Notes under the pieces: generated by a model
The model's input: only the letters and a program-made list of their open reading frames with translations
What the model was told of the DNA's origin: nothing
Database searches by the model: none
Part shown: positions 50,963 to 59,292 of the stretch, piece by piece
How positions within the stretch are numbered: the stretch's first letter is position 1
Layout of the letters: each line of letters starts with the position of its first letter
Source of the DNA: Bacteroidales bacterium
Lineage (GTDB): Bacteria > Bacteroidota > Bacteroidia > Bacteroidales > UBA932
Assembly (NCBI GenBank): GCA_017550655.1
Contig: JAFZOK010000017.1
Location: 186,001-250,000, forward strand
Length of the DNA stretch: 64,000 bases
Direction of reading: 5' to 3'
Program-made: the position numbers and the translations under genes

Positions 50963-52980
50963 AGATCAAAATTCAGCTTTAATTTGACATTTGTGCCAGG
51001 CATCGGATAGCACTGAACAACCTCGTACTGCTGGTTGAGGATATTGTTGATTTCCAGAGTAACCTTAAGTTCCCTTTTCATTTGGCCAATGGAGAAGGTG
51101 CGGGTAATGCCCATATCGTGAGTGTACCAGGCGGGAGAATAATTCTCCGCGATGTTGGCAACAGACTCGTACCTTTCTCCCGTATAGATAAAACTGTAGG
51201 TAACGGCCCACTTCCTGTAGTCGGCGGTAACTATGACGCTTCCGCTGTGCCACGGAATGTAAGGAATCTGCCCCCTGTACCACTGGCTGGTCTTGTCCGT
51301 AACGTCCTCGGCTCTCTGGTATGTGTAGGCAAGACGGGTGTTCCAGCCAATCTCTCCGGTAGAGAAGGATGTCTGTGCAGAAGCGTCTATTCCCTTGATT
51401 TCCACCCTTCCGAAGTTCAGCATAGTCCAGCGGAACTGGTTGGAGGAAGGAACAGCCACGATCTTGTTCTTTACCGTATTGTAATAGGCATCCACACTGG
51501 CGTCAAAAGCCTTGAAGAAGCCAGTCTTGAACTTCTGGCTGAAGACCGCTCCAATGTTGTACTGGGTGGTGGATTCAGGCTTCAGGTTTATGTTGCCTAC
51601 AAATGTGTAGTAAAGGTCGTTGAATGTCGGAAGACGGAAGACTCTCTTGTAGAAAGCCCTGATGTCCAGATTTATATCCCTGAACGGGCGGTATGAGGCG
51701 ATAATGGTTGGAGTGAACCTGCCGTTAGTGGAGAAATGTGCGGACTCGTACTTTGAGCGGTCCTTTACGTATGTATAGAGCAGGCTTGCCTGGAACTTGA
51801 ACCTGTCCCGGGAAACGGATGTTGCAACGGCGTTCAGGAATGTGAACCTGTTCGGATAGATAAAACCCGCAAGGTCAGCGTTCAATTTGTTGTACTGGAT
51901 ATCGTCAGAAAGGGACAGGCTCCACCACTTTGTAACGTTGAAGAGATGGGCCAGGGACGCATAGCCCTCGTTCTGGCGGAAATGGCTGTTGACATACATC
52001 GTTGAGACATCTTCCCTCGGATCGGATAGATAATGAAGATAGTCGTAGGCGTATTTGCCGTTGAAAAGCAGGCTGTAGCTCTTGCTGAACTCCTTCTTGA
52101 ACTGCGTCTGGAGGAAGAAATTGCGGTCCCACTGGCGGTCCTGGTGGCGGAAACGGCCCGGCTCTTCCCTTACGCTGGCTCCAGGGAATCCCCTTTCTGA
52201 ATCGTAGAAATAGGCCTTGATCTTCCAGTGGCCACCCTCTATGAAGCGGAAAAGGCCCATCTCCACCCTTTCCATCCTCACGTCCCCGTTGTGGCGGTAA
52301 GCGGTTGTGTCATAGCCTCCCCTGGTGGCGTATGTGAAGCGGTAGCGGCCGTTTGTGTGCATATACTCGGCACTGGCGCTCAGGGAGAGCCTGTCGCTAA
52401 ACTTGTGCTCCCAGAAGGCGGAAGGGTTTACAAGGGCGAAGGATCCGGTCTTGAAGCCAAGGTTTATGTTGTCCCTCTTTCCCGGGGCAAATACCGGAAT
52501 CTTGCTCTGGAGATAAACCGCACTGGCGCTGGCGTAATCCTTCGCACTCTGGAATATGGCGCTCTTCTGTCCGTTATACACGGAAACGGCCTCAAGGTTG
52601 TCCAGGCTGAAGCGCCCGAGGTCCACGATGCCGTTCTGGGCATTCCCCATCTCGAGGCCATCGTAGAACACTCCCACGTGCTGGCTTCCCAGGGAACGGA
52701 TATTCACGCTCTTGAGCCCACCTATTCCGCCATAATCCTTGATCTGCGCTCCGGAAAAATAACGGATGGCATCCGCAACGGAAAAGGCGGAAAGCCTTTC
52801 CATCTGCTCTCCGGAGAGGAACTGCACCGGAGCAATCTCCCTTACAATCCTCTGGGCCACAACCGTAACCGGACTCAAGGTATCCGCCTTGGGAGACTCC
52901 TGGGCAAAGGAAGAAGCAGCCGCCAGCAGCAGAACTGCAGACAACAATACCTTTAAAACCGTATTTCTGAAAACTGTCAT
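50959..52980 (-). CDS. btuB: TonB-dependent cobalamin receptor
   Basis: About 673 residues from ATG 52980; neighbouring starts at 52983 and 52995 are possible, and GGAGG immediately precedes 52983. The longest frame (53049) runs through the riboswitch B12 box and is not the real start. Signal VLKVLLSAVLLLAAASSFAQ; plug with SVNIRSLGSQHVGVFYDGLEMGNAQNG; barrel ending NVKLKLNFDL. The riboswitch upstream identifies the ligand class as cobamides. Translation is predicted to be shut off when cobalamin is plentiful. Confidence 0.92.
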   Translation of the reverse strand: MTVFRNTVLKVLLSAVLLLAAASSFAQESPKADTLSPVTVVAQRIVREIAPVQFLSGEQMERLSAFSVADAIRYFSGAQIKDYGGIGGLKSVNIRSLGSQHVGVFYDGLEMGNAQNGIVDLGRFSLDNLEAVSVYNGQKSAIFQSAKDYASASAVYLQSKIPVFAPGKRDNINLGFKTGSFALVNPSAFWEHKFSDRLSLSASAEYMHTNGRYRFTYATRGGYDTTAYRHNGDVRMERVEMGLFRFIEGGHWKIKAYFYDSERGFPGASVREEPGRFRHQDRQWDRNFFLQTQFKKEFSKSYSLLFNGKYAYDYLHYLSDPREDVSTMYVNSHFRQNEGYASLAHLFNVTKWWSLSLSDDIQYNKLNADLAGFIYPNRFTFLNAVATSVSRDRFKFQASLLYTYVKDRSKYESAHFSTNGRFTPTIIASYRPFRDINLDIRAFYKRVFRLPTFNDLYYTFVGNINLKPESTTQYNIGAVFSQKFKTGFFKAFDASVDAYYNTVKNKIVAVPSSNQFRWTMLNFGRVEIKGIDASAQTSFSTGEIGWNTRLAYTYQRAEDVTDKTSQWYRGQIPYIPWHSGSVIVTADYRKWAVTYSFIYTGERYESVANIAENYSPAWYTHDMGITRTFSIGQMKRELKVTLEINNILNQQYEVVQCYPMPGTNVKLKLNFDL

Positions 52981-53021
52981 CATCCTCCAACCCATTACCC
53001 GCAGGTTATAATCCATAATGC

Positions 53022-53165
53022 AAGAGGCAGGTCTTCTGACTCGTTCCATCCGAATGCCTTCCCGGCTGAAAACCAGTGGCTAAGAGTATCCGGACTTTAA
53101 GGAACTCACAGCAGCGGGAACTGTCCGGGAATTGCACCCGATTCCCATTTAATCCGCAGCTTCGA
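53022..53165 (-). promoter_or_regulatory. Cobalamin riboswitch
   Basis: On the minus strand the conserved elements appear in order: GGGAATCGGGTGCAATTCCC, GGACAGTTCCCGCTGCTGTG, AGCCACTGG, GGGAAGGC, and the B12 box AGTCAGAAGACCTGCC (53041 to 53026). The box sits ~45 nt from the btuB start. A TATCTTTG box (53197 to 53190) provides the promoter. Confidence 0.95.
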
Positions 53166-53189
53166 GTTGCTGCAGAACCGCTTGCGCAG

Positions 53190-53197
53190 CAAAGATA
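53190..53197 (-). promoter_or_regulatory. -7 element TATCTTTG for the cobalamin operon
   Basis: Exact TAnnTTTG on the minus strand just upstream of the riboswitch aptamer. Confidence 0.6.
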
Positions 53198-53261
53198 GTG
53201 TTTTTAGGCACAATCATCATTTTTCTATCAATATCTCCATCGCCGAGACAAAATCCGGTCT

Positions 53262-53293
53262 TTTGGCATAATTGCTGATAATTGCTAAATTTG
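53262..53293 (+). promoter_or_regulatory. Promoter (-33 TTTG, 20 bp, -7 TAAATTTG) of the macroglobulin gene
   Basis: TTTG at 53262-53265 and TAAATTTG at 53286-53293; ~18-nt leader to ATG 53317. Confidence 0.65.
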
Positions 53294-53316
53294 TTAACAC
53301 ATAAAAACGGTCTATT

Positions 53317-56300
53317 ATGAAAACTCATCTACTCACCTTAATCCTTATTATAATGGCAACATTAGGATTCGGTTTCAGTAAGCCTGCCGCTCAGGACGCT
53401 TCATACGACCAGCTCTGGAAGCAGGTCAGAGAAGCAGAGAGCAAGGACCACCCCAAGACAGTGGTGGAAATCTGCGACAAGATACTCGCCAAGGCCCGCA
53501 GCGAGGGCAACAAGGGCCAATTGCTGAAAGCATACTTCTACAGGGTGGACAACAAGATGCGGATAACTCCAGACACCCTGTACGCAAACATAGCCGAGCT
53601 GGAGAAGATGGCTGCCGAGGAAAAGGACCCGGCTACAAAGATGGTCCTTCACAGCTGCCTTGGAACCATTTACGCCAACTATGCCAGTTCCAATGCCTGG
53701 GAACTGGCCCGCCGTACAAATATTGACGGAGGGGAGGATGTTTCAGACATAGAGCAGTGGGGAAGCGTCAAGATTACCCAAACGATTCTCTACAACGTCA
53801 ACGAATCGCTGAGTAATATTGAAATCCTCAGAAAAACCGGCAACAAGGCCTTTGTTCCTTTTGTCAACCAGCAGGAAGACAGCAAGTATTACAACCACGA
53901 CCTTCTGCACATTATTGCAAAGCGGGCCGTTAACAGTCTCGCCTCTGCGGAAATGGTGGCAAAAGACAAGAAGGCAATCAGGCAGAGGATACAGCAGGTC
54001 TGGGAAGACGCCATACGGAACTACCGGGATGCTTCCAAAACGGAGGCCTATATCCTTATGTCTCTCGACTATATAGATTACCGCAATCTTGCCGGTAAAG
54101 CCCACATACAGGCTCTGGAAGAGTTGATGGACGAGAAGGTGAAGGCAAATCCTCTCTGCGCGGAAATTCTAATAGAACTGGCTAGAATCCATGCACCGAA
54201 CAACCCTGTCAAGGCAATGGAACTCTGCGATTTGGGAAAAGCCTCCTATTCTTCCTACAAAAGGACTGGACTTCTGGATGAACTGAAGCAAAAGCTTCTC
54301 CTTCCTAAAGCCAGCGTCAACCTTCCTTCATACGCATACACAGGAGATAAAAAGGAGATCATTCTTACCCATAAGAATCTGGATAAGGTAACCATCATCC
54401 TCTATAAGATTCCAGAGTCTATCCAAAAGATTATCAGGGAGAAAGGCATCTACAAACTTGAAAAGTCAGATCTTAAGAAATGCCAGCAGTATTCTGTCCA
54501 GTCCTTTGCAGTGGCAAGGCCTGCAGACTATAAGGACACTCAGGAAAATATCTATCTGGAGATTCCGGCAGAACCGGGGCTCTACACCTCCAAGCTGATT
54601 GCCGCAGACAAGGAAATCTTTGACTGGAATCTTATGGCTGTCGGAAAGATTAAACTGATGTACACATCCTGGGAGTATGGCAAACTGGAAGTGACGGCAG
54701 TCGACCGGCTTAGCGGACATCCGCTTGAGGGAGTGGAAATTACCGTTGAATCATCCCCAAGGTCATACGACGGCAAGAAAAAGACAACTGTTCTGAAAAC
54801 CGGCAAGGACGGCAAGATGGTCTATGAGGAAGACCTGAGCAAATACAATGGTTATGTCAACCTTAAAGCGGCATTGGGAGACGACACCTATATGCCTACG
54901 GTCAATACCTCTATAACCTCCAACCCTCAGGATTTGAACCACTATGGAAGCGGGAGACTTAACATTATAACGGACAGGAGCATTTACCGCCCGGGGCAGA
55001 CCGTTTATGTCAAGGGACTGTACTACTACGAGAAAGGGGACGAGGCCCATGTCAGGGAAGGTGAAAAGATGACCATAGAGCTTGTTAACTCCAACCGGGA
55101 GACTGTGGACAGAAAAGAGGCTGTTACCAACAGTTTCGGCTCTTTTGACGCTTCTCTCCAGATACCTTCCGGAGGACTGATGGGCAACTACACTGTCAAG
55201 GTAAACTCACAATCCAGAAACATCCGGGTGGAGGAATACAAGAGACCTACCTTTGAAGTCAAGGCGGACGATGTGGAGGGAACCTACAAGTTCGGCGACA
55301 GGGTTGAGGTTAAGGCAAATGCAAAGACCTTCTCCGGAGTTCCTGTAGATGAGGCTGATGTAAAATACACCGTAACCCGCCGCAAATGGAGATGGTGGAG
55401 CCCGTCTTCAGAAGACATTCTGGAAACGGGAGAACTCAAGACAGACAGCGAGGGAAACGTGATGGTACCGTTGACTTTGCTTCCGGAGGATGACGACGAT
55501 GAGATCGAAGACCGCTACTCAAGCAGCCATTACTCCTACGAGGTCAGGATAGACGTGACGAATGCTGCCGGGGAAACCCAGAGCACCACTGCCTTCGTCT
55601 ATGCGGGAAAGAACAGCATGATCCTTAGCTTCACCGGTGTAGGACAGATCTGCAAGGACAGGGATATCAAATTCGAGATGGTTGCCTCCAATCTCGCCCA
55701 GAACCCAGTTGATGTCGATGTACAATACACAGTTTACCGGCTGACCGGAAAGGACGGGAAGGAAAAGGTTGAAGAGGGAACCGTCAAGTCCAACACCCAG
55801 ATAAAGAAGGAAGAATGGAAGACTCTTCCAAGCGGAAAATACCGCATCGAGTATTCCGCAAAGGACAATGCCGGAGAACTTGTTGAAGGAGCGAAGGAGT
55901 TTACATTGTTCTCCGCAAAAGACACTAAGCCTATTGAAGGTACAGACTTCTGGACTTATCGCGATGGAGACTATATCTATTACGGAACTTCCCACAAGGA
56001 TGCCGTTGTCTTCATAGACATATATGCAGACAACAAACTCATCGAGAGCAAACTCGTAAATATTTCAGACCAGATTCTCTCCCAGAAGTTCGTATACAAG
56101 CCGGAATACAAGGACGGAGCTTCCATAGTCTTGAGAATGGTGCGCAACGACCGTATGTTCAAGGAAGGATTTTCGGTTTACAAGCCGCGCCCGGACTATG
56201 ACCTTCGCCTTAAGTGGAGTGTATTCCGCAACCGCCTGATTCCTGGGCAGAAAGAAGAGTGGAAGATGAGCGTTGTGGATGCGGACGGAAAGCCGGCCGA

Positions 56301-59133
56301 TGCGGAAGTCCTGGCAATGATGTACGACGCTTCCCTGGACAAGATCTATCCTTACTATATGAGCAGGGTTTATCACAGTTTCCCGAGAAAGATCACCTGG
56401 GTTTACTGGAATTCTCAAACTACCGGAGTTTATTCCATGAGTTATTCCGCCGGTACTGGAATTTATGTCCCTTCGATGTATTTCGACGATTTCTCGAAAC
56501 TGCCTCAATTCTTCAGAAAATACGGTTATTATTACACCAAGGGAGCCGCTTTGGGCGGACGGGCTGTCCGCAAAGAAGCGGGAATGGTAGAATCCGTTGC
56601 TATGTTGGACGATGCCGTCGCTCCTGCCGCTGCCCAGAATATGAGGATAAGGGGTGTGACCCCTGTTTCAGAAGAGGAAGTTGCAGAAACCAAGAATGAA
56701 ACTGTAGACGAGGGCAAGCCTCAGGCCAAGACGGAAGAGGAAGGCCCTCAGATCAGGACCAACTTCAACGAGACGGCATTCTTCCTTCCTCAGCTTGTTA
56801 CGGACAAGGACGGTAACGTAAGCATCAGTTTCACTCTCCCGGAGAGTCTTACAAGATGGAGATTCCTCTCTATGGCTCACACCAGAGACCTCAAGACCGG
56901 ATATCTGTCAGACAACATCGAGGCCAAGAAAGACTTTATGATTTCCCCTAACATGCCTCGTTTCCTCAGGAACGGAGACAAGACCACGATAGCCTCCACC
57001 CTTACAAACCTGTCTGACAAGGACATTGAGGCAACCGTCAAGTTCGAGATGTTTGACCCTGCCACCGAAAAGGTATTCCACACCCAGACCAAGAAGGTCA
57101 GCGCCAAAGCTTCAAAGACAGGCAAGGTAGCCTTCAGCTTCCCTGTGGAAGACACTTACGATGTAGTGGGAATCAGGATAGTAGCGGAAGGCGGGCAGTT
57201 CTCTGATGGAGAGCAGCACTTACTGGCTGTACTCAGCGACAAGATAAGGCTGGTTGAGAGCGTCGCCCTCCCTATCCGCGGAGAGCAGAAGAAGGAATTC
57301 TCCCTTGAAAGCTTGTTCAACCACCATAGCGCATCGGCGACAAAGAAGACTCTTACCATAGAGTTTACCGGCAACCCTGCCTGGTATGCGGTTCAGGCAC
57401 TGCCTTCTCTGGCAGAACCGGATGACGACTGCGCAATTTGCTGGACCAATGCCCTTTATGCAAACGTCCTGGCAAGCAAGATTGCCAACTCACAGCCTAA
57501 GATCAAGAACGTTTACGAGAGCTGGAAGAAGAGCGGCCAGAACAAGGAAACCCTGCTTAGCAACCTTCAGAAGAACCAGGAGCTGAAAACCATTCTTCTT
57601 AGCGAATCTCCTTGGGTTCTGGAGGCCAAGAGCGAGGAAGACCAGAAGAACATGATTTCCGCCCTCTTCGACGTGATGAGCATTGGCAACACAAAGGACA
57701 AGGCCCTCAAGAAACTCCAGGAACTCCAGATGGGAGACGGAGGCTGGACCTGGTTCAAGGGAATGGAATCCAGCCCTTGGATTACCGAATACGTTCTTAC
57801 CCAGGATATCCGCCTGAGGATACTGACAGGAGACGAGATGTCTTCCGCCCAGAAGGCTATGCACCAGAAAGGTATGGACTATATGCATAACGAGGTAAAG
57901 AAGGAATACGACTGGATTATGAAGGAGAAGATCAAATCCAAGGGAGTTTCCTACTTCATCCTCAAGTATCTCTATCTGGTTGCCCTCGAGGCCCAGGCAA
58001 ATGGCGTGGACAATCCTGTAAACATTGTTCCTAAAAACCGCCAGAAGTACTACAACTACTTCCTGAATAAGGTCGCCGAGGCTCCGAGAAGCCAGGATAT
58101 GCAGGAAAAGTCTATGGCTGCGGTAGTCCTGAAGGCTAACGGCAATATGGCCAAGGCAAACGAGTACATGCAGTCCATCAGGGAGCACCTGACAAGTTCA
58201 GAGGAAATGGGAATGTACTTTGCCTTCAACGAGAATCCTTACCGCTGGGGAAGTATGAACGTCAACGCCCAGGTTGCCGCAATCGAGGCCTTCGACCAGG
58301 TTGCAGGCGACATGCAGACCGTGGAAGAGATGAAGATCTGGCTCCTCAAGCAGAAGCAGACACAGATGTGGGGAACTTCCGTCCTTACCGCAGACGCTAT
58401 CTTCGCCCTTCTGGCAAGGGGAGACAACTGGCTTGCAAGCGAGGGAGTTGCAGACCTGAGCTTTGCCGGCAGGACAGTGTCCACCAACAAGCCGGACGAG
58501 GAAGGCAACGCCCCTATTCCTGGCCTTAACTACATCAAGAGAGCCTACACCGACAATGAAGCCACCGATGCCAGAACCATCACCGTGGACAAGAAAGACA
58601 AGGGCATTGCCTGGGGCGCCGCCTACGCTACCTTCTTCGAGAAACTGGAGAACGTAAAGAATAACGGCGGCAAGGAGATGAGCATCACCAAGGAGCTCTT
58701 TGTAAAGAGAGTCAACAAGGTTTCAGAAAGCGGAAACACGGACAACGGAGCCCTGGCCTACACTCTTGAACCTATAAAGAACGGAGCCGTTATCAAGGTC
58801 GGCGACATTGTTACCGCAAGGATGGTAATCAAGATAGACCGCAGGATGGACTTTGTCCAGCTCAAGGAACAGAGAGGTGCTTGCTTCGAGCCTATGACTC
58901 AGATTTCAGGCTACCGCCGCGGAGGCGGAACCGGCTACTACGAGGAGATCAAGGATGCCGCCACAAGCTTCTTCTTCTACTCTCTGGGCAAGGGAACATA
59001 CGTTCTGGAAGTCAACTACAGGGCAAGCCGTCCTGGAGAATACGAGGTTGGACTTGCAACCCTCCAGTGCGCATACGCTCCTGAATACACGGCACACACA
59101 ACCTCCACACGCATAACCGTGGAGGACAAATAA
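53317..59133 (+). CDS. Bacterial alpha-2-macroglobulin family protein, non-thioester type
   Basis: 1938 residues. A hydrophobic signal (THLLTLILIIMATLGFGF) is followed by a helical region (~25-340), then macroglobulin domains with the MG2/MG3 hallmark LNIITDRSIYRPGQTVYVKGLYY, the bait-region neighbourhood (~1080-1150, Lys/Glu-rich), the A2M domain NFNETAFFLPQLVTDKDGNVSISFTLPESLTRWRF, and the C-terminal complement-like alpha-toroid. At the thioester position the sequence is EPDDDCAICWTNALY (Cys1372), without the CxEQ motif, so it cannot trap proteases covalently. Probably a periplasmic protease inhibitor. No penicillin-binding protein 1C gene is adjacent. Confidence 0.9.
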   Translation: MKTHLLTLILIIMATLGFGFSKPAAQDASYDQLWKQVREAESKDHPKTVVEICDKILAKARSEGNKGQLLKAYFYRVDNKMRITPDTLYANIAELEKMAAEEKDPATKMVLHSCLGTIYANYASSNAWELARRTNIDGGEDVSDIEQWGSVKITQTILYNVNESLSNIEILRKTGNKAFVPFVNQQEDSKYYNHDLLHIIAKRAVNSLASAEMVAKDKKAIRQRIQQVWEDAIRNYRDASKTEAYILMSLDYIDYRNLAGKAHIQALEELMDEKVKANPLCAEILIELARIHAPNNPVKAMELCDLGKASYSSYKRTGLLDELKQKLLLPKASVNLPSYAYTGDKKEIILTHKNLDKVTIILYKIPESIQKIIREKGIYKLEKSDLKKCQQYSVQSFAVARPADYKDTQENIYLEIPAEPGLYTSKLIAADKEIFDWNLMAVGKIKLMYTSWEYGKLEVTAVDRLSGHPLEGVEITVESSPRSYDGKKKTTVLKTGKDGKMVYEEDLSKYNGYVNLKAALGDDTYMPTVNTSITSNPQDLNHYGSGRLNIITDRSIYRPGQTVYVKGLYYYEKGDEAHVREGEKMTIELVNSNRETVDRKEAVTNSFGSFDASLQIPSGGLMGNYTVKVNSQSRNIRVEEYKRPTFEVKADDVEGTYKFGDRVEVKANAKTFSGVPVDEADVKYTVTRRKWRWWSPSSEDILETGELKTDSEGNVMVPLTLLPEDDDDEIEDRYSSSHYSYEVRIDVTNAAGETQSTTAFVYAGKNSMILSFTGVGQICKDRDIKFEMVASNLAQNPVDVDVQYTVYRLTGKDGKEKVEEGTVKSNTQIKKEEWKTLPSGKYRIEYSAKDNAGELVEGAKEFTLFSAKDTKPIEGTDFWTYRDGDYIYYGTSHKDAVVFIDIYADNKLIESKLVNISDQILSQKFVYKPEYKDGASIVLRMVRNDRMFKEGFSVYKPRPDYDLRLKWSVFRNRLIPGQKEEWKMSVVDADGKPADAEVLAMMYDASLDKIYPYYMSRVYHSFPRKITWVYWNSQTTGVYSMSYSAGTGIYVPSMYFDDFSKLPQFFRKYGYYYTKGAALGGRAVRKEAGMVESVAMLDDAVAPAAAQNMRIRGVTPVSEEEVAETKNETVDEGKPQAKTEEEGPQIRTNFNETAFFLPQLVTDKDGNVSISFTLPESLTRWRFLSMAHTRDLKTGYLSDNIEAKKDFMISPNMPRFLRNGDKTTIASTLTNLSDKDIEATVKFEMFDPATEKVFHTQTKKVSAKASKTGKVAFSFPVEDTYDVVGIRIVAEGGQFSDGEQHLLAVLSDKIRLVESVALPIRGEQKKEFSLESLFNHHSASATKKTLTIEFTGNPAWYAVQALPSLAEPDDDCAICWTNALYANVLASKIANSQPKIKNVYESWKKSGQNKETLLSNLQKNQELKTILLSESPWVLEAKSEEDQKNMISALFDVMSIGNTKDKALKKLQELQMGDGGWTWFKGMESSPWITEYVLTQDIRLRILTGDEMSSAQKAMHQKGMDYMHNEVKKEYDWIMKEKIKSKGVSYFILKYLYLVALEAQANGVDNPVNIVPKNRQKYYNYFLNKVAEAPRSQDMQEKSMAAVVLKANGNMAKANEYMQSIREHLTSSEEMGMYFAFNENPYRWGSMNVNAQVAAIEAFDQVAGDMQTVEEMKIWLLKQKQTQMWGTSVLTADAIFALLARGDNWLASEGVADLSFAGRTVSTNKPDEEGNAPIPGLNYIKRAYTDNEATDARTITVDKKDKGIAWGAAYATFFEKLENVKNNGGKEMSITKELFVKRVNKVSESGNTDNGALAYTLEPIKNGAVIKVGDIVTARMVIKIDRRMDFVQLKEQRGACFEPMTQISGYRRGGGTGYYEEIKDAATSFFFYSLGKGTYVLEVNYRASRPGEYEVGLATLQCAYAPEYTAHTTSTRITVEDK

Positions 59134-59145
59134 ACCACGCTAATG

Positions 59146-59292
59146 TTAGTCAAGCGAGACTGACTTCTCAAAAGAACCTGTTGACGCCCATGTCAACATG
59201 AATGGGTGGCAAGCCGTCAGGCTTGACAGGATGAAGCGAAGCACAAAGTGCCGAGCGGAAGGTTCTGGAGAATGTCAGTCTCGCTTGGTTAA
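59146..59292. repeat. Large near-perfect palindromic element with internal hairpins
   Basis: Outer arms CAAGCGAGACTGAC (59151-59164) and GTCAGTCTCGCTTG (59274-59287) pair perfectly over 14 bp. The pairing continues inward with TTCTC/GAGAA and AGAACCT/AGGTTCT, about 26 bp in all with two small bulges, and outward with TTA/TAA. The 80-bp interior holds hairpins GTTGAC/GTCAAC (59180-59197), CAAGCC/GGCTTG (59210-59225) and GCAC/GTGC (59241-59251). It lies between convergent genes and touches the stop of the phosphoesterase gene. It could be a non-autonomous mobile element, a structured RNA, or a bidirectional terminator. Confidence 0.75.
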
